A DNA stretch of 64,000 bases, from positions 1,188,223 through 1,252,222 of the forward strand of contig NC_018262.1 in the NCBI RefSeq assembly GCF_000227135.1, written 5' to 3'. The stretch's first letter is position 1, and every line of letters starts with the position of its first letter. Shown piece after piece: positions 38,641 through 49,066 of this stretch. Source of the stretch: Leishmania donovani. Its lineage: Eukaryota; Euglenozoa; Kinetoplastea; Trypanosomatida; Trypanosomatidae. A program made the position numbers and the translations under genes. Below the pieces are notes generated by a model. The model was not told where the DNA came from. It made no database searches and saw nothing but the letters and a program-made list of their open reading frames with translations.

Positions 38641-38682
38641 CTGCAAAACAACAAACGAAAAAGAGAAAGGAAAAAGAACCAC
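38641..38682 (-). promoter_or_regulatory. Trans-splice acceptor region of the DENN gene
   Basis: On the minus strand a T/C-rich tract spanning about 38645-38680 is followed by 'gcag', with the acceptor AG at 38641-38642. The predicted 5' UTR is 28 bases, and no other ATG intervenes. Confidence 0.65.
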
Positions 38683-39848
38683 AAGCGCATCCGACAGGGG
38701 TGGGGTTTCGCACCACAAAGCCCCTCGGATGGAGGATTTTGGAACGCAGCAGCACGGGCCACCGCCGAAAACAAAAACCGAAGGCAAGGTGGTGGTGAGG
38801 GGGCGGGGGAGAACTGCTTCGTGTGCCTTTCTCATGGAGTCGTAGCCCCATGCGCACTCAAAGCCAATGAAAGGCGCTCCCCTATTACGGCGCGGCACTG
38901 TCGCGACGAGCCAACCTAGAACAAACAAAGGCGGTAAAGACGAGAAGAGGGCACGCTGAGAACCAAAAGGCAGTGGCCAGCGGCGTAACGACAAGGTGGT
39001 TGCACGTTGCCACTGGAAAAGCCTATGCTGCGGAGGGTGCCCTTTTCCGCCGTGATTGATTCGCTCGCCGCCTATGCCGCCCTCACACCTCTTGCCCTTC
39101 TTGGTTCGTAGCCCCTCTTCGTTTGTGCTCACAGTGACGGCAGATGCTTCTGCGCCGATTCTCTTGCCGTTTTTGTGTCGTTCGTGAAGGACGATCAAGA
39201 TAAGCCCACCTCGCGCAAGGGCATGTACTTTTTTTCTTCGCGCAGAGATGGTGAGGGGGGAGGGGGTGGAAGGGGATGAAAGGCGAAGGCGAAAGAACAG
39301 AGAGCCGCCGTGAACGGTACAAGCGCGCGGGATCATGGTTGACTTCAGTGTCACATCGACGTGGTATGCGTTTTTTTTTTGTTTTTATTTTTTGGTACTG
39401 CTGGTACGTGAAACAACCAATGACAGGCAGCGCATGCACCGATAAAGGGGAGAAGTCGCGCACCAGTTTCTCCCTCTCTACTTGTGGTGCTCAGGAAGCG
39501 GGGTGAAGTGAGTGGAGAAGGACATGGTCGAAAAAACATCTTCCATGCCGACAGCTCTGCATCATGCGCTTTTTTTTCGGTGTAGGGGGTGATACGTCGA
39601 CCATCACAGCACCACGGCGACGCAAGCGCCACCGTCTCCACATTGACAAGCAAACCAGAGGACCTGTGAACAGGCTCACGGGGAGATGCACGTTTCACAG
39701 CGCTTCCGCTAGCTTGAGGGAATAGAAGAAAGGAGGGGAGGGGGTCTTACCTTGGCAAGGGTCTATCTTCCCTTTCTCACCCCCACACCTTTCCGCACAC
39801 ACACATGCACAGACAAACGCTGACGCACATGCTACGCTTGGCGGAGGA
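38683..39848. other. Intergenic region
   Basis: Spacer with a T10 run near 39370, T8 near 39570 and G-rich blocks. A possible poly-purine tract sits at 39726-39745. No gene is seen on either strand. Confidence 0.6.
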
Positions 39849-40994
39849 TCACTTAGCAGGAAGCGCTTCTTGGGCTGCGTCCTTGCTTGCCGATGAAGAA
39901 GAGGAAGATGCCGGGAGCGCGAGCTTGAGCTCCCTTTGAATAGCCTCGATCTGGGCCTCGAACTGCGTGTTCATGGGGTGGTCCTCGCGCCCCCGCTCGA
40001 GCAGCGCCACCGCCTCCTCCGGACGGTTCAGCTTGTGCAGCGCGTAGGCGCCATGAAGGTAACCCTGTACATTTCCAGAGGCTTCGACCGCCAACTTTGC
40101 ACACTCAGCCGCCTCCGCAAACTTCTTCTGACGCACGAGCAAACCCGCTTTTAGTGCCAGCAGCCCGCCGAGACGCGATGCCTCTTTGGCGTGGGAGATT
40201 CCGGCATCAACGCAGCGAACGGCGTTACGCATGTCGCCGCAGTGCAGGTTCGCCATGGCCATGCCTGCAGCCACTTTAACGAACATTGTGATATCCATCG
40301 GCTCATATTCGTCCTTGGATGCCATAATCACACCGTCTGCACGCTGCTGCGACGGCGAGGACGCCTCGCTGTCGCCAGGGGTCCGTCCACCAGGTTCAGT
40401 GGGCGCCACCTCCTCTCCGGACGCCGACGTGCCATCAGCAACTTGCACGCTTGACGTGGCCTCGTGCCCCACCGCTGCTACCGAAGATGCTGCCTTGGGC
40501 ACATGGACTTCTGGCGCGGCAGACGCGTGGACAGCTGTTTTGGCGGAGCAGCCATTGCGCTCCACCTCTTCAATCATCGCACGGAAGTTGTCTGGAAAAC
40601 TAGACACGAGCTCATGTGCCTGCTCACCAGCCGATAGCGCGGAGGAGTTGGGGTACAACAGGTAGCTCAGGGGCCGCTGCGCAATCACGTCCTTTACGCC
40701 GTATTCAAGCAACAGCTTGTTGAGGTGTGGTGCGATACTCGGAGTGGGGCTCTTGCTGTCGATCTCCTGCAGGATCTTGTTGCCCAGCTCGACAATAATA
40801 TCGCGCGACGTGCTCTCCTCCAGCACCGCGCGCTGCTGCTCGAAACTCTCCTCCAGCACCTCTGGCACGTACTCCTTCACCCGCTCATCACGCGTCTGGG
40901 GCTTGCTCCACAGACTCGTGAAAAAGTCCGTCTTGTTCACGCCAAACCTCAGCGAAGGGAGAAGCGCTGCGAGTGTCCCGCTGGCTTTGAACAT
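39849..40994 (-). CDS. TPR-like helical repeat protein, function unknown
   Basis: This 381-residue protein starts at ATG 40992-40994. The N terminus ('MFKASGTLAALLPSLRFG') is a hydrophobic/basic amphipathic stretch that could direct it to the mitochondrion. Residues of about 35-140 are helical. A Ser/Glu/Ala-rich disordered linker covers about 155-225. From about 230 to 360 there are three TPR-like helix pairs: 'GMAMANLHCGDMRNAVRCVD', 'LLALKAGLLVRQKKFAEAAE' and 'GYLHGAYALHKLNRPEEAVA'. TPR arrays bind protein partners, and no catalytic motif is visible. I do not recognise a named orthologue. Confidence 0.75.
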   Translation of the reverse strand: MFKASGTLAALLPSLRFGVNKTDFFTSLWSKPQTRDERVKEYVPEVLEESFEQQRAVLEESTSRDIIVELGNKILQEIDSKSPTPSIAPHLNKLLLEYGVKDVIAQRPLSYLLYPNSSALSAGEQAHELVSSFPDNFRAMIEEVERNGCSAKTAVHASAAPEVHVPKAASSVAAVGHEATSSVQVADGTSASGEEVAPTEPGGRTPGDSEASSPSQQRADGVIMASKDEYEPMDITMFVKVAAGMAMANLHCGDMRNAVRCVDAGISHAKEASRLGGLLALKAGLLVRQKKFAEAAECAKLAVEASGNVQGYLHGAYALHKLNRPEEAVALLERGREDHPMNTQFEAQIEAIQRELKLALPASSSSSSASKDAAQEALPAK

Positions 40995-41995
40995 GATGAT
41001 GATCTCAGGCCCTCCAGTGCGAAGCTACGCTCCATCTATCTCTGCGTGTGTGTGTGTGTGTGTTCGGAGAGGAGAAGCATGACAAGCAAAGATTCAGCAA
41101 AGGGTGCGCTCAAGTCGGGGAGTCAACATATCCCTGATACCTGTACGCGATCGAGTATCCCTTATTTTCTCCCGTCCAGCTCTCCGCGTTGGTGTCTGGA
41201 AAGCTGCGGTGGCAGGAAGGAGGCGATGGACAGAGAGCCGTATCCGCCTGTACCACGACGGTGAAGAACACCGATTCGCGGTTGCGCGGAGGCAGGGCAC
41301 CAATAGGTGATATCCGTTACGTTCTTGCGACTGAGTCCGCTCTCGCACAAAACACTACTTCTTTTGCATGAGTACGAAGAGAAGGGGAGAGGAAGGGAAG
41401 GAACACCACTGCCTGGCAGTTGTCGTTTTTTTTTTTCACTGCGTTTTGCGTGATTGGTGAAGTAGGCGAGCAGCCGTGCGACTGGGACGGCCAACGCGCC
41501 TCCATCTCTAACTACGCCACGCGGTAGAGGCACCCTCATAGAGGCAGGCGCACACGTGTGTTGTTCTCACTCACCGCTAGCAGAGAACCTGCTGCTCGAG
41601 GGCGCTTCATATCGTGAGCCCACTAGAGCACTTAGCGTTTTCTTTTTTTTTTTTCGCGAGTGACCTGGACTCTCATCTGTGTCTTGTGAGGTCTCACTGG
41701 GCTCAGCCACCGCCTTTTCCCTGTGCGTCGATGAGACACCTCACGGCACCGTCGATGAGCGCGTTCGCGGGAATGCGTGCAGACAGTGGCTGCGCGAATA
41801 CTTAGGCCGCCCACTTAACACTTTGTCTCACCGGGAAAGGCTGCACTCATACCTTTTGCGACTGGGCCACTGGTGCCCGGGGCAGAAAATGCGCACTGGT
41901 CATCGCTGTCAGCAAGCCAGTCCAGCTCGCTGTTTCTGTGCGCATTTTTTTTTCCGCAAGCGACGCTGGTATCCCATCGAGATTTCGAGCTTCCA
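40995..41995. other. Gene-free stretch with GT microsatellite
   Basis: Upstream flank of the TPR-like gene. A GT microsatellite lies at about 41043-41063. T runs occur at about 41428-41437, 41642-41654 and 41945-41953. No gene is recognised. The minus-strand open frames past 41815 may be the 3' end of the adjacent decayed retroelement. Confidence 0.5.
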
Positions 41996-43160
41996 TCATG
42001 AGGAACGTGAGGTAAAACTCGAATGCGACGTGGCGCTGCTGAGCATGGGCCGGCAGCTCCACCGCTGCGGAGAGTGGCGCGACGAAGAGAACAAGACCCG
42101 ACATCGGCAGTTAACGGCACAACGGTATCGCCGAAATCGCTCACTGACACGCGAGCCGCTCCCTTTCCATCCTGAACCATCGCGTGGTGCAGCCCTCGAT
42201 GCCTCAAGTGCAGTGAGCAGCGCGCCGTGTGGCTGCTGCTTTATGACTTTCAAGCCGGACGTCTCAGTGTCACCGGGCAGGATTTGATCCTGATCACCGT
42301 AGCGCCAGACACCTGCCGAGCGGGCAATCCAAAGAAAAGTGTTCGGCACACGAAAAGGGACTGGAAACACCTGCAGCGACGCAGCTCAACGCGTGAGCCT
42401 TGTGCATGACTTTCTTCCGCGAGCGGCGAGACCTTGAGGCCGGCGCGGCCGTGTGCTGTGTCCCACGCATCTTAGCAAAGAAGGACGGCGGAGCGCGGCC
42501 GTACGTGGGCTTTCCAGTGCCCGAGAGATCGAGAGGAAGTATCAGAAAGTCACGCAAAGGCAGAGAGCGCGAGGGAATGGAGGTGCAGCACGGTTGCGAC
42601 GAGAACGGCACCATAACACAAAGTCAAAGGTGTATACACTCGACACGCACATGGCCCCCTTGAAGATGTGCACGTCATATGTGAGCGACTTGACATTATA
42701 GCTCACGCAGATGAGGTCGGAGATGCATGCAGGCACGACACGGCTCTGCTAGCGCCACTCCAGTGTTCTGGCGCAGCTCATGGCCCCCGGCGGCGTTGAG
42801 ACCGTGCTTCTCTTCCCACTGAGCCGGCGACTCTACTACTTCGCCTGACGCAGTCGTGGACGCCCCCGATAAGGGGATCCGTTCCCACTCGAAGAGGCGG
42901 CCACAAACGCTTGCGATGGTTCACACAGTCAAATCCAGGTGCGCCGTCGGCAGTGAGTTCTGTCATTCCTCTATGTGTCGGCCAACACGAGAGGACGCTT
43001 GGTGGCAACTGTGGCGGGCATCGTAGTCGCTTACAAAGTTGCGAACCACTCCGTTGGCGTCGCCGCCGCCGATGAATGCGCGGCGCCCGCCGCGGCTGAC
43101 GTTCGTGTGATGAGGCAAAGTGACTTGTACCGGCATCACCCGTCTGAGCCGAACCCACCT
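41996..43160 (-). mobile_element. Degenerate ingi/L1Tc-type non-LTR retroelement (DIRE), RT/RNase H remnant B
   Basis: On the minus strand the frame at 42778-43158 holds 'LTADGAPGFDCVNHRKRLW' then 'VGTDPLIGGVHDCVRRSSR', a good match to RT motif A (VDxSxAFDxVxH) and its following helix. Further along, 'PPSFFAKMRGTQHTAAPAS' (42294-42614) sits where FFADDLTLLARHT-type sequence is expected. Beyond that, 'MVQDGKGAARVSVSDFG' and 'ADVGSCSLRRATLRSG' (41996-42207) resemble the start of the RNase H module. Successive blocks are in different frames and contain stops, and the catalytic DD is gone. The element is dead, and its exact ends and target-site duplication are unknown. Confidence 0.5.
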
Positions 43161-45194
43161 CTGCGTCCCTGCAGACGATCCGCTTTTCTGTCCCTTTACG
43201 CTTGTCGTCCTTCAGCGCGGGGGTGGCCGCACTGGCTGCCGCCGGTGGCGACGGGGTCCTGTGCGCTTGCCCTTACTACCTGGTCGAGGCTGCAGGATCT
43301 TCCCACGCGTGACAAAGATTGCAGCCTCCATCCCCTGACTCACCGGCACATACAGGCTTGACTTCTTGGGCTTGCTGTGCAGCAAGTCAGCCGGCCACCG
43401 AGTCGTCACCCGCGTGGCCGGAGGGTCGTCGCACATGCGCAACGGCGACCAACAAGCCAGTAAGCATCTCTTGCAAGGGACACCCCAGAGCACTTTGCTC
43501 GGAACCGCGGTGCCAGACGACGAAAAGCATGTGCAGGTCCCAGTCGTCGTCATCGGGACCGAAAGGGCAGAGCTTGCGGACGGTTTCCTCACCGCCTCGG
43601 AGGCTTTTGTACCGTTGACGCCGTTGCTCACTGTGGAATCAAGCCCGTGCGTCAGCAGCATCAGCTTCACTGCGTACACTTCCACTCGCAATCACGAACA
43701 CCTCGACAAAGAAATTGACAGAGACCAGACGGGCCCGAGAAGTGCACCTGCAGAAGACCTTTGCGCCGACTAAGAAGACGTCCGGGCGATGCATACTCAG
43801 TGAGCAACGTCGAGCTGCGGCACGAGCGAGCAGGTGGTGTCGCATCTACACCGCTTTTGTCGACCCTTCAGGTGGACGCCATCGCCTGTCGCGACGCTGC
43901 GGCACACCGCACCGAGAGCCTCAGCGCAGAACTGAATATGGGTGCCTTTACCCTCTCCTCCCACTTTTCCCCTTTGTCAGAGGACGGGGTGCGACGGAAA
44001 CCAGAGAGGGAGCTCGGCAAGAGGGAAGAGGTGCGGGGCCAGAGAAAGGACGGAGGTGGCCCATAAGGCAGAGATATTCGATGGCGCCCGCAGAGCGCTG
44101 CGCTACAGCATTGCGAGCAGCTGAGCGGGCTTGTCAAAGAAAGAGGAGGAAAGAAATGAAACAAAAGTTGTGTGTAGTGCGAGGCAGGCGGAGAAGCACC
44201 AGCACATTTTACCTCTCCGCGCACAACCACATCAAGACCATGTCTCAGAAAAGGAAAGCCACACCCCCAGTTCGCGCCTCAGCTGGGGGGTGGGGGGAGG
44301 GTATGACCGCAGACGAGGGAGGGGGAGAAGGCGGCCGGGACACCACCCGGCTCCTCTGTCACTGGATCTGTCATCCTCTCTCTCATACCCCTCCCCCTTC
44401 CCTATGATTCGGCTACATGCCGGCGAACCGCACCCGCACCCGCACACACACACACACACAAGCGCGCTCACGTGGCTTCGCTGCCTTTGTTTGTTTTTGG
44501 CTCCTTTTTTCTGCACATTACGAGAAGATGCTTAGGTAATAGATGTGAAGGTCTGTCGTGGTGGCGAGTAAGCGGTAGATACGCATGTGGCAGGCCTTGT
44601 CCTTTGCAGGATTTTGGAAGAGAGAACAGGAAAGGAAACGGGAGAGAACAGAAGAAACCACCCAAAACAAAAGGCGTCAAGAAGAACAGCGACCAAAAAC
44701 AGGCGCACGCAACACCCACAACGCGTTAAAAACGATGACAAATGGGAACGCAGCGATGGATTACACCGTTCGCTGTAACAGACGTGACGAGCAAAGAGAA
44801 CACGAGACCTGGAGCCCCTGACACGCAGAGGGCACGATTGCGTCCGAGCGGACGCGCAGCCAACCGCGCACGTGCACACAGAGGCAGCGGGCGTGTAAGT
44901 GATGGCGAAGGGGAACGGAATCGCCCACAGCAAAGATGTCAATGAAAGCGGAGAAGAGAACCCCCAGTGCACGGCAGCACCGGCCGGGAACGGTAGGCAT
45001 AAGCCAAGTGTGCCAGACACTCACACAAACAAGCCATTCCGCCTATTGCCCGTTACTCTTCGAGTGGAGAGCGCCATGGGTACGCTGTTGCGCTTCTCAG
45101 TCTCACTCCCTCACTGTCATCCTCCCTTCGTCACTGGTCTCGAAACGGAGGACCTTCTGAAAGACTCGTGCAAACAAGGAGGAAAAAAAGGTCA
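43161..45194. other. Gene-free stretch, partly possible retroelement 5' region
   Basis: Minus-strand frame 43212-43691 is open for 159 codons with a plausible amino-acid mix and may be the decayed upstream part of retroelement B, but no endonuclease motif is recognised. A CA microsatellite lies at about 44442-44461. The rest is purine-rich spacer downstream of the DnaJ gene. Confidence 0.4.
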
Positions 45195-46631
45195 CTACTG
45201 CGTCGCACACTCCACCTGCTGCGCGCCACTACCATGCGTGCTTCCCGCCGGGCGGCGAGAGTTGCCACCGCCGCCGCCGCTGTAGCCACCACTCTCTTGC
45301 GAGGCCCACAGGCTACGCTTCTGCTCCTCCAGCTGCTCGCGAGACTCGCGCAACACCCGTGCCCTCACAGTGTTGCCGGGCGACGCGTCAGCGTCCTTTT
45401 CAGGTTTGCCGAACGCCTTCTTGATGTGCGCCTTCTGCTCATCGCTCAGCTTGTTGGGCATCTTGAGGTGCGTGAAGATATAGACATCACCGCGCTCGCC
45501 GGAGGTGCCAGGCAAGCCCTCTCCCGTAACCTTGATCACCCCTTCTGGCTTCAAAATCTGATCGGCCGATGTTTCCACGTTGACGGTGCGGCCGTCGAGC
45601 AACTTCAGCGGCATGTGCAACCCCAGAAGCGCCTCCTCCAGCGTCACGTCCTTGTCAACAATGAGGTCGTTGCCGCGACGCTGAAAGACACGGTGAGGAC
45701 TTAGCTCGACGTGCAAGTGCATGTCCGCTGGCGGCGCGCCAGGGATCGTGCCGCCCTCGCCGCGCACTACAAGTGTCACATTCGACGGCACCCCGGCTGG
45801 GATTTCAATGGTGACGTCCTGCGATACGGTGCGGTAGCCCTTGCCGTGACACTTGTGGCATTGGTCCTCCGGTTTCGCCACGGTACCGGTGCCGCGGCAC
45901 CGCGGGCACTCAGAGATCGTCTGCTGCACCATGCCGGGACCCATCCGGTGCTGTTGCACAACGTGTCCGGAGCCGTTGCACTGGGTGCACTTAGGTTTCT
46001 CGGTCTTGCTTTTGGTGCCGAAGCCAGTGCAATCCGCGCACACCTGCGGGCGGTTCACGCGCATCGTCTTGGTCACGCCCTTGTACACGTCTTCCAGCGT
46101 CAACCGCGTCCGCACCTCCAGCGGCTGGAGTGTGGGCGTCCCCTGACGGCCACCGGGGCCGCCGCCAAACATGTCGCCAAACCCGCCCATCCCACCCATT
46201 CCCCCGCGGAAAAACTCGGCAAAGATGTCCTCAGCAGAGCGGCCACCGGCGCCAAAGCCACCCATGCCTGCGCCGCCCATGCTCGGGTTCGTGGCCGCCT
46301 CGGATCCGTACTGGTCGTACACCTTCCTCTTCTCGGGGTTACTAAGCACCTCGTAGGCCTCGGCCACCTCTGCAAATTCCTCCTTGTTACCGCCTTGATC
46401 AGGGTGGGTCTCCAACGCGCGCTTCCGGTAAGCTTTCTTAATCTCCTTCAAGTCGGCGTTTCGGTCGACGCCGAGCATCTTGTAGTAGTCCTTGTTGCCA
46501 CTCGAGTACAAACGGGCAGGGGTTGTGGAGGAACAGAAGGTGCTGGCGGCGCCAGGTGCGGCAGAAAGCGACGCGCCCGCACTCCAGGCGCAAGCTCTGC
46601 GCGCGGTCGACGCGGAGAGATAGCGGAGCAT
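45195..46631 (-). CDS. Mitochondrial type I DnaJ/Hsp40 co-chaperone (Mdj1-like)
   Basis: This 478-residue protein starts at ATG 46629-46631; the longer frame to 46715 begins with GTG and lies upstream of the splice acceptor. The N-terminal ~40 residues are Arg/Ser/Ala-rich, a mitochondrial presequence. The J domain runs from about 46 to 110, with HPD at 76-78 ('RALETHPDQGGNK'). A Gly/Phe/Met-rich linker follows (about 115-165). Four zinc-binding CxxCxGxG motifs are intact ('CADCTGFG', 'CTQCNGSG', 'CPRCRGTG', 'CHKCHGKG'). The C-terminal substrate-binding domains are complete ('LTLEDVYKGVTKTM', 'VTGEGLPG'). The tail is Gly/Ser-rich. It should stimulate mitochondrial Hsp70 in protein folding; in trypanosomes such proteins also serve kinetoplast DNA maintenance. 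Confidence 0.92.
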   Translation of the reverse strand: MLRYLSASTARRACAWSAGASLSAAPGAASTFCSSTTPARLYSSGNKDYYKMLGVDRNADLKEIKKAYRKRALETHPDQGGNKEEFAEVAEAYEVLSNPEKRKVYDQYGSEAATNPSMGGAGMGGFGAGGRSAEDIFAEFFRGGMGGMGGFGDMFGGGPGGRQGTPTLQPLEVRTRLTLEDVYKGVTKTMRVNRPQVCADCTGFGTKSKTEKPKCTQCNGSGHVVQQHRMGPGMVQQTISECPRCRGTGTVAKPEDQCHKCHGKGYRTVSQDVTIEIPAGVPSNVTLVVRGEGGTIPGAPPADMHLHVELSPHRVFQRRGNDLIVDKDVTLEEALLGLHMPLKLLDGRTVNVETSADQILKPEGVIKVTGEGLPGTSGERGDVYIFTHLKMPNKLSDEQKAHIKKAFGKPEKDADASPGNTVRARVLRESREQLEEQKRSLWASQESGGYSGGGGGNSRRPAGSTHGSGAQQVECATQ

Positions 46632-46647
46632 GGCCAATGGCAAGGCT

Positions 46648-46690
46648 CTATAGAAATCCAGAGAGAGATCGCGACGAGAGAGTGTACACG
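46648..46690 (-). promoter_or_regulatory. Trans-splice acceptor region of the DnaJ gene
   Basis: On the minus strand a CT-rich tract (about 46660-46685) is followed by 'tatag', with the first AG at 46648-46649, about 16 bases before ATG 46631. This argues against the longer open frame. Confidence 0.55.
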
Positions 46691-49066
46691 TCGGCGTCTT
46701 TCTAAGCGACCGCACAGCGGGTCCAAACAGCGCGAGGAGAGGGGGGGGGGGTAAAATAGACGTTGATGTGAATCTTGTGAAAGGCGAGAACGCCAGATGC
46801 GAGAAGCGGCCACGACTCAGAAGCGCGTCGCGTTCTGTCCTTCTCTCTCCCTCCTTTGTCGAGTGGTCTCCTTTGGTTTCTGTCGGTGTGAAACCACCAC
46901 GCGTCTCGCCACCGTTTCGCCGTTCAGCACCGGCAATATCTAAAACGTAGAGGGCTGCCGTATCCTCCTCCTCTTACCAGAAAAGCAAAAAAAAAGAAAA
47001 AACAGCCTTAGCCGTCACACGCAGCACACACACACACACGCGTGGCAAACGGCGGTGCGCGTCTGTGATAGTGGCAACGGCAGCGCGTGCGCGCGCACAC
47101 ACACACACGCGCAGATAAAAAGTGCACGAGAACACGCTTAGATTCAAGCTATCAATAACGCAAAGAAAAAGGAACTGAGTGAGACGAGACAGAGAGGGAG
47201 AGAGAAACAAAGAAGGGAGGAGGAGGAACAATCGAGAGGAGACGAGAAATGAGGAGGTGTGTGCCTGCGTGTGAGAGAAGGGAGGGAGGGTGGGGCGACT
47301 TCGTCCAAAAAAAGAGCGATGGATGCACGGGAGTGAATATGTCGGCGTGAAGACCGCTGCCGCTGCGGCTGTTGCTGATGTGCTGGCAGGCTGGGCGCAA
47401 CAGGGACGCTGACACACAAAAACCCACTGGGGCGTGTGCGGTGTGACCTGTTGCTGAATTTGGGTATGTGTGTGTATGCGTGTGCGCGTACGTATGAGAC
47501 GCTTCAATCGCTGAGGACCTGGGGGTGAGAGGGAGAGAGGGGAGAAAAACAACAACAAAAAAAGGCCTTTTTCGCGGTTGTTTTCTTTTGTGCCGTGCAG
47601 CGAAATCATGGAGTGACACTCGGCGACGCAAGAGGGAGAGAGCCGAATGGAGAGTGTTAGACACGGGTAAGAGGGTTCAGAGTTGGCGCAGAGCAATTTC
47701 ACATCTTATGCACGGTGAAGCGGGCATCCGGTTCGGCGTGCTTTGATTTTCGCTCCTCTGCTTCTTCTCAAGATCACGGAGGAAAGGAGACTGTTTTCCT
47801 CCTTCTTTTTTTTGTCGCATATCGCGGCAAGTACGCTGCTGCACATCACGGGTGAGAGTGCACAGTGAAGCTTTAGCAGTACACGAGCAGCAGCCGTCCA
47901 GCAAGAGATGCTGCTCACACTGAGCTGGTTGCTTGCATGTCAGAGAGAGATCTACAGTCGTCTCATATCCTCCACGTACGCTACCCGAACCAACTCACTA
48001 GCGGCGATCAAAGCACAAGTGCGCCCACACGAGTCGTGCGGGGTGTGAGTGGGACTCGGAAGGGGGAGAAGGCCATACTGTGTAGGCCAACAGAAGCAAG
48101 CGGAGGGGCTGCCCAACTTCACGAGAGATACGGAGACCAGCAAATGCGCTGCCCAGCCTCACCTCTTCGTAAGGGGTGAGAAAGGCGCAGGGGGAAGGGA
48201 GGGAGATGTTTCTGCCCTCCATCCAACCACAGGGACAGTTCCGCACAGACACGCGTTGACACAATCACCCTCGACCGTCCTGCCGCTGCTTGATTTGAGC
48301 AGAAGACAGCCGTCTGATTTTCTTTTTCTGGAACGTCTATGTGGATGTGCGACAAGTGAGTACGAGAAAGAAGCGCAGGCATGACGTCGGAGTGTATATG
48401 TCCGTCTCCCTTCCTCACAGGAACTACACCAACCCTCGCACCCTTTGTACCATCACCATGATCATGCACCCCTCAGCCCGAAAGTGCAAGATTATAAGGA
48501 AAAGACAAACTGAAAAAAGTGCATGCTCGAGATTGCCGGAGTGGGATAAGACTTCCCGAGAGTGTTGAGAGAACGGAGAACGTGGAGAGGAGAAACCGAG
48601 AGGACAAACGAGATGGGGTGGAAAGAAAGCCCTTGACGGCGCTCACCGCTGCCCACGCACCGCTCAAGTCCGTCTGCGCACCCGCCATCAACCACCATCA
48701 ACCACCATCGCCCTTCCTTCCCCTTCCCCTTGGGGCTTTGTCCCCGTGGCAGGTTGACTTCCTTCTGTGCCAGAATGAGACAGGTCAAACACTGTCAAGC
48801 AAGGTATACAAAACAAAGAAAAAAAAAGAAAAGCAGGCCGGCGATGGTGATCACAACCAGTCATCGCGAGCAGATACAGCTTGAACGGAGTTCATCTGCT
48901 ACATCGTATTATGACGGGAGGGGAATCGTGCCGCAACACAGAAAAGAACGCTTCCGGGACAAGGTACGCGCTCAGCCCCTCTAAAAAAAAAGCTGGCACG
49001 CGCCTCCACACACCCGTGCTGCCTTGCGTCTTGCAATGATGCGACTCTCTGCCTCTCGGAGGCAGC
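46691..49066. other. 2.4-kb gene-free stretch
   Basis: Upstream flank of the DnaJ gene and downstream flank of the exonuclease gene. CA-type microsatellites lie at about 47024-47039 and 47093-47108. A purine-rich plus-strand block (47160-47300) is pyrimidine-rich on the transcript. A run of A8 sits near 48982. No gene is recognised. Confidence 0.55.

Noticed and set aside
43380..43450. Sequence 'cagccggccacc' resembling part of the L1Tc Pr77 5' signature
   Set aside because: Only about 12 bases match from memory, and the orientation is opposite to the RT remnant, so chance is likely.
46632..46715. 28-residue N-terminal extension of DnaJ
   Set aside because: Starts at GTG and contains the predicted splice-acceptor tract.
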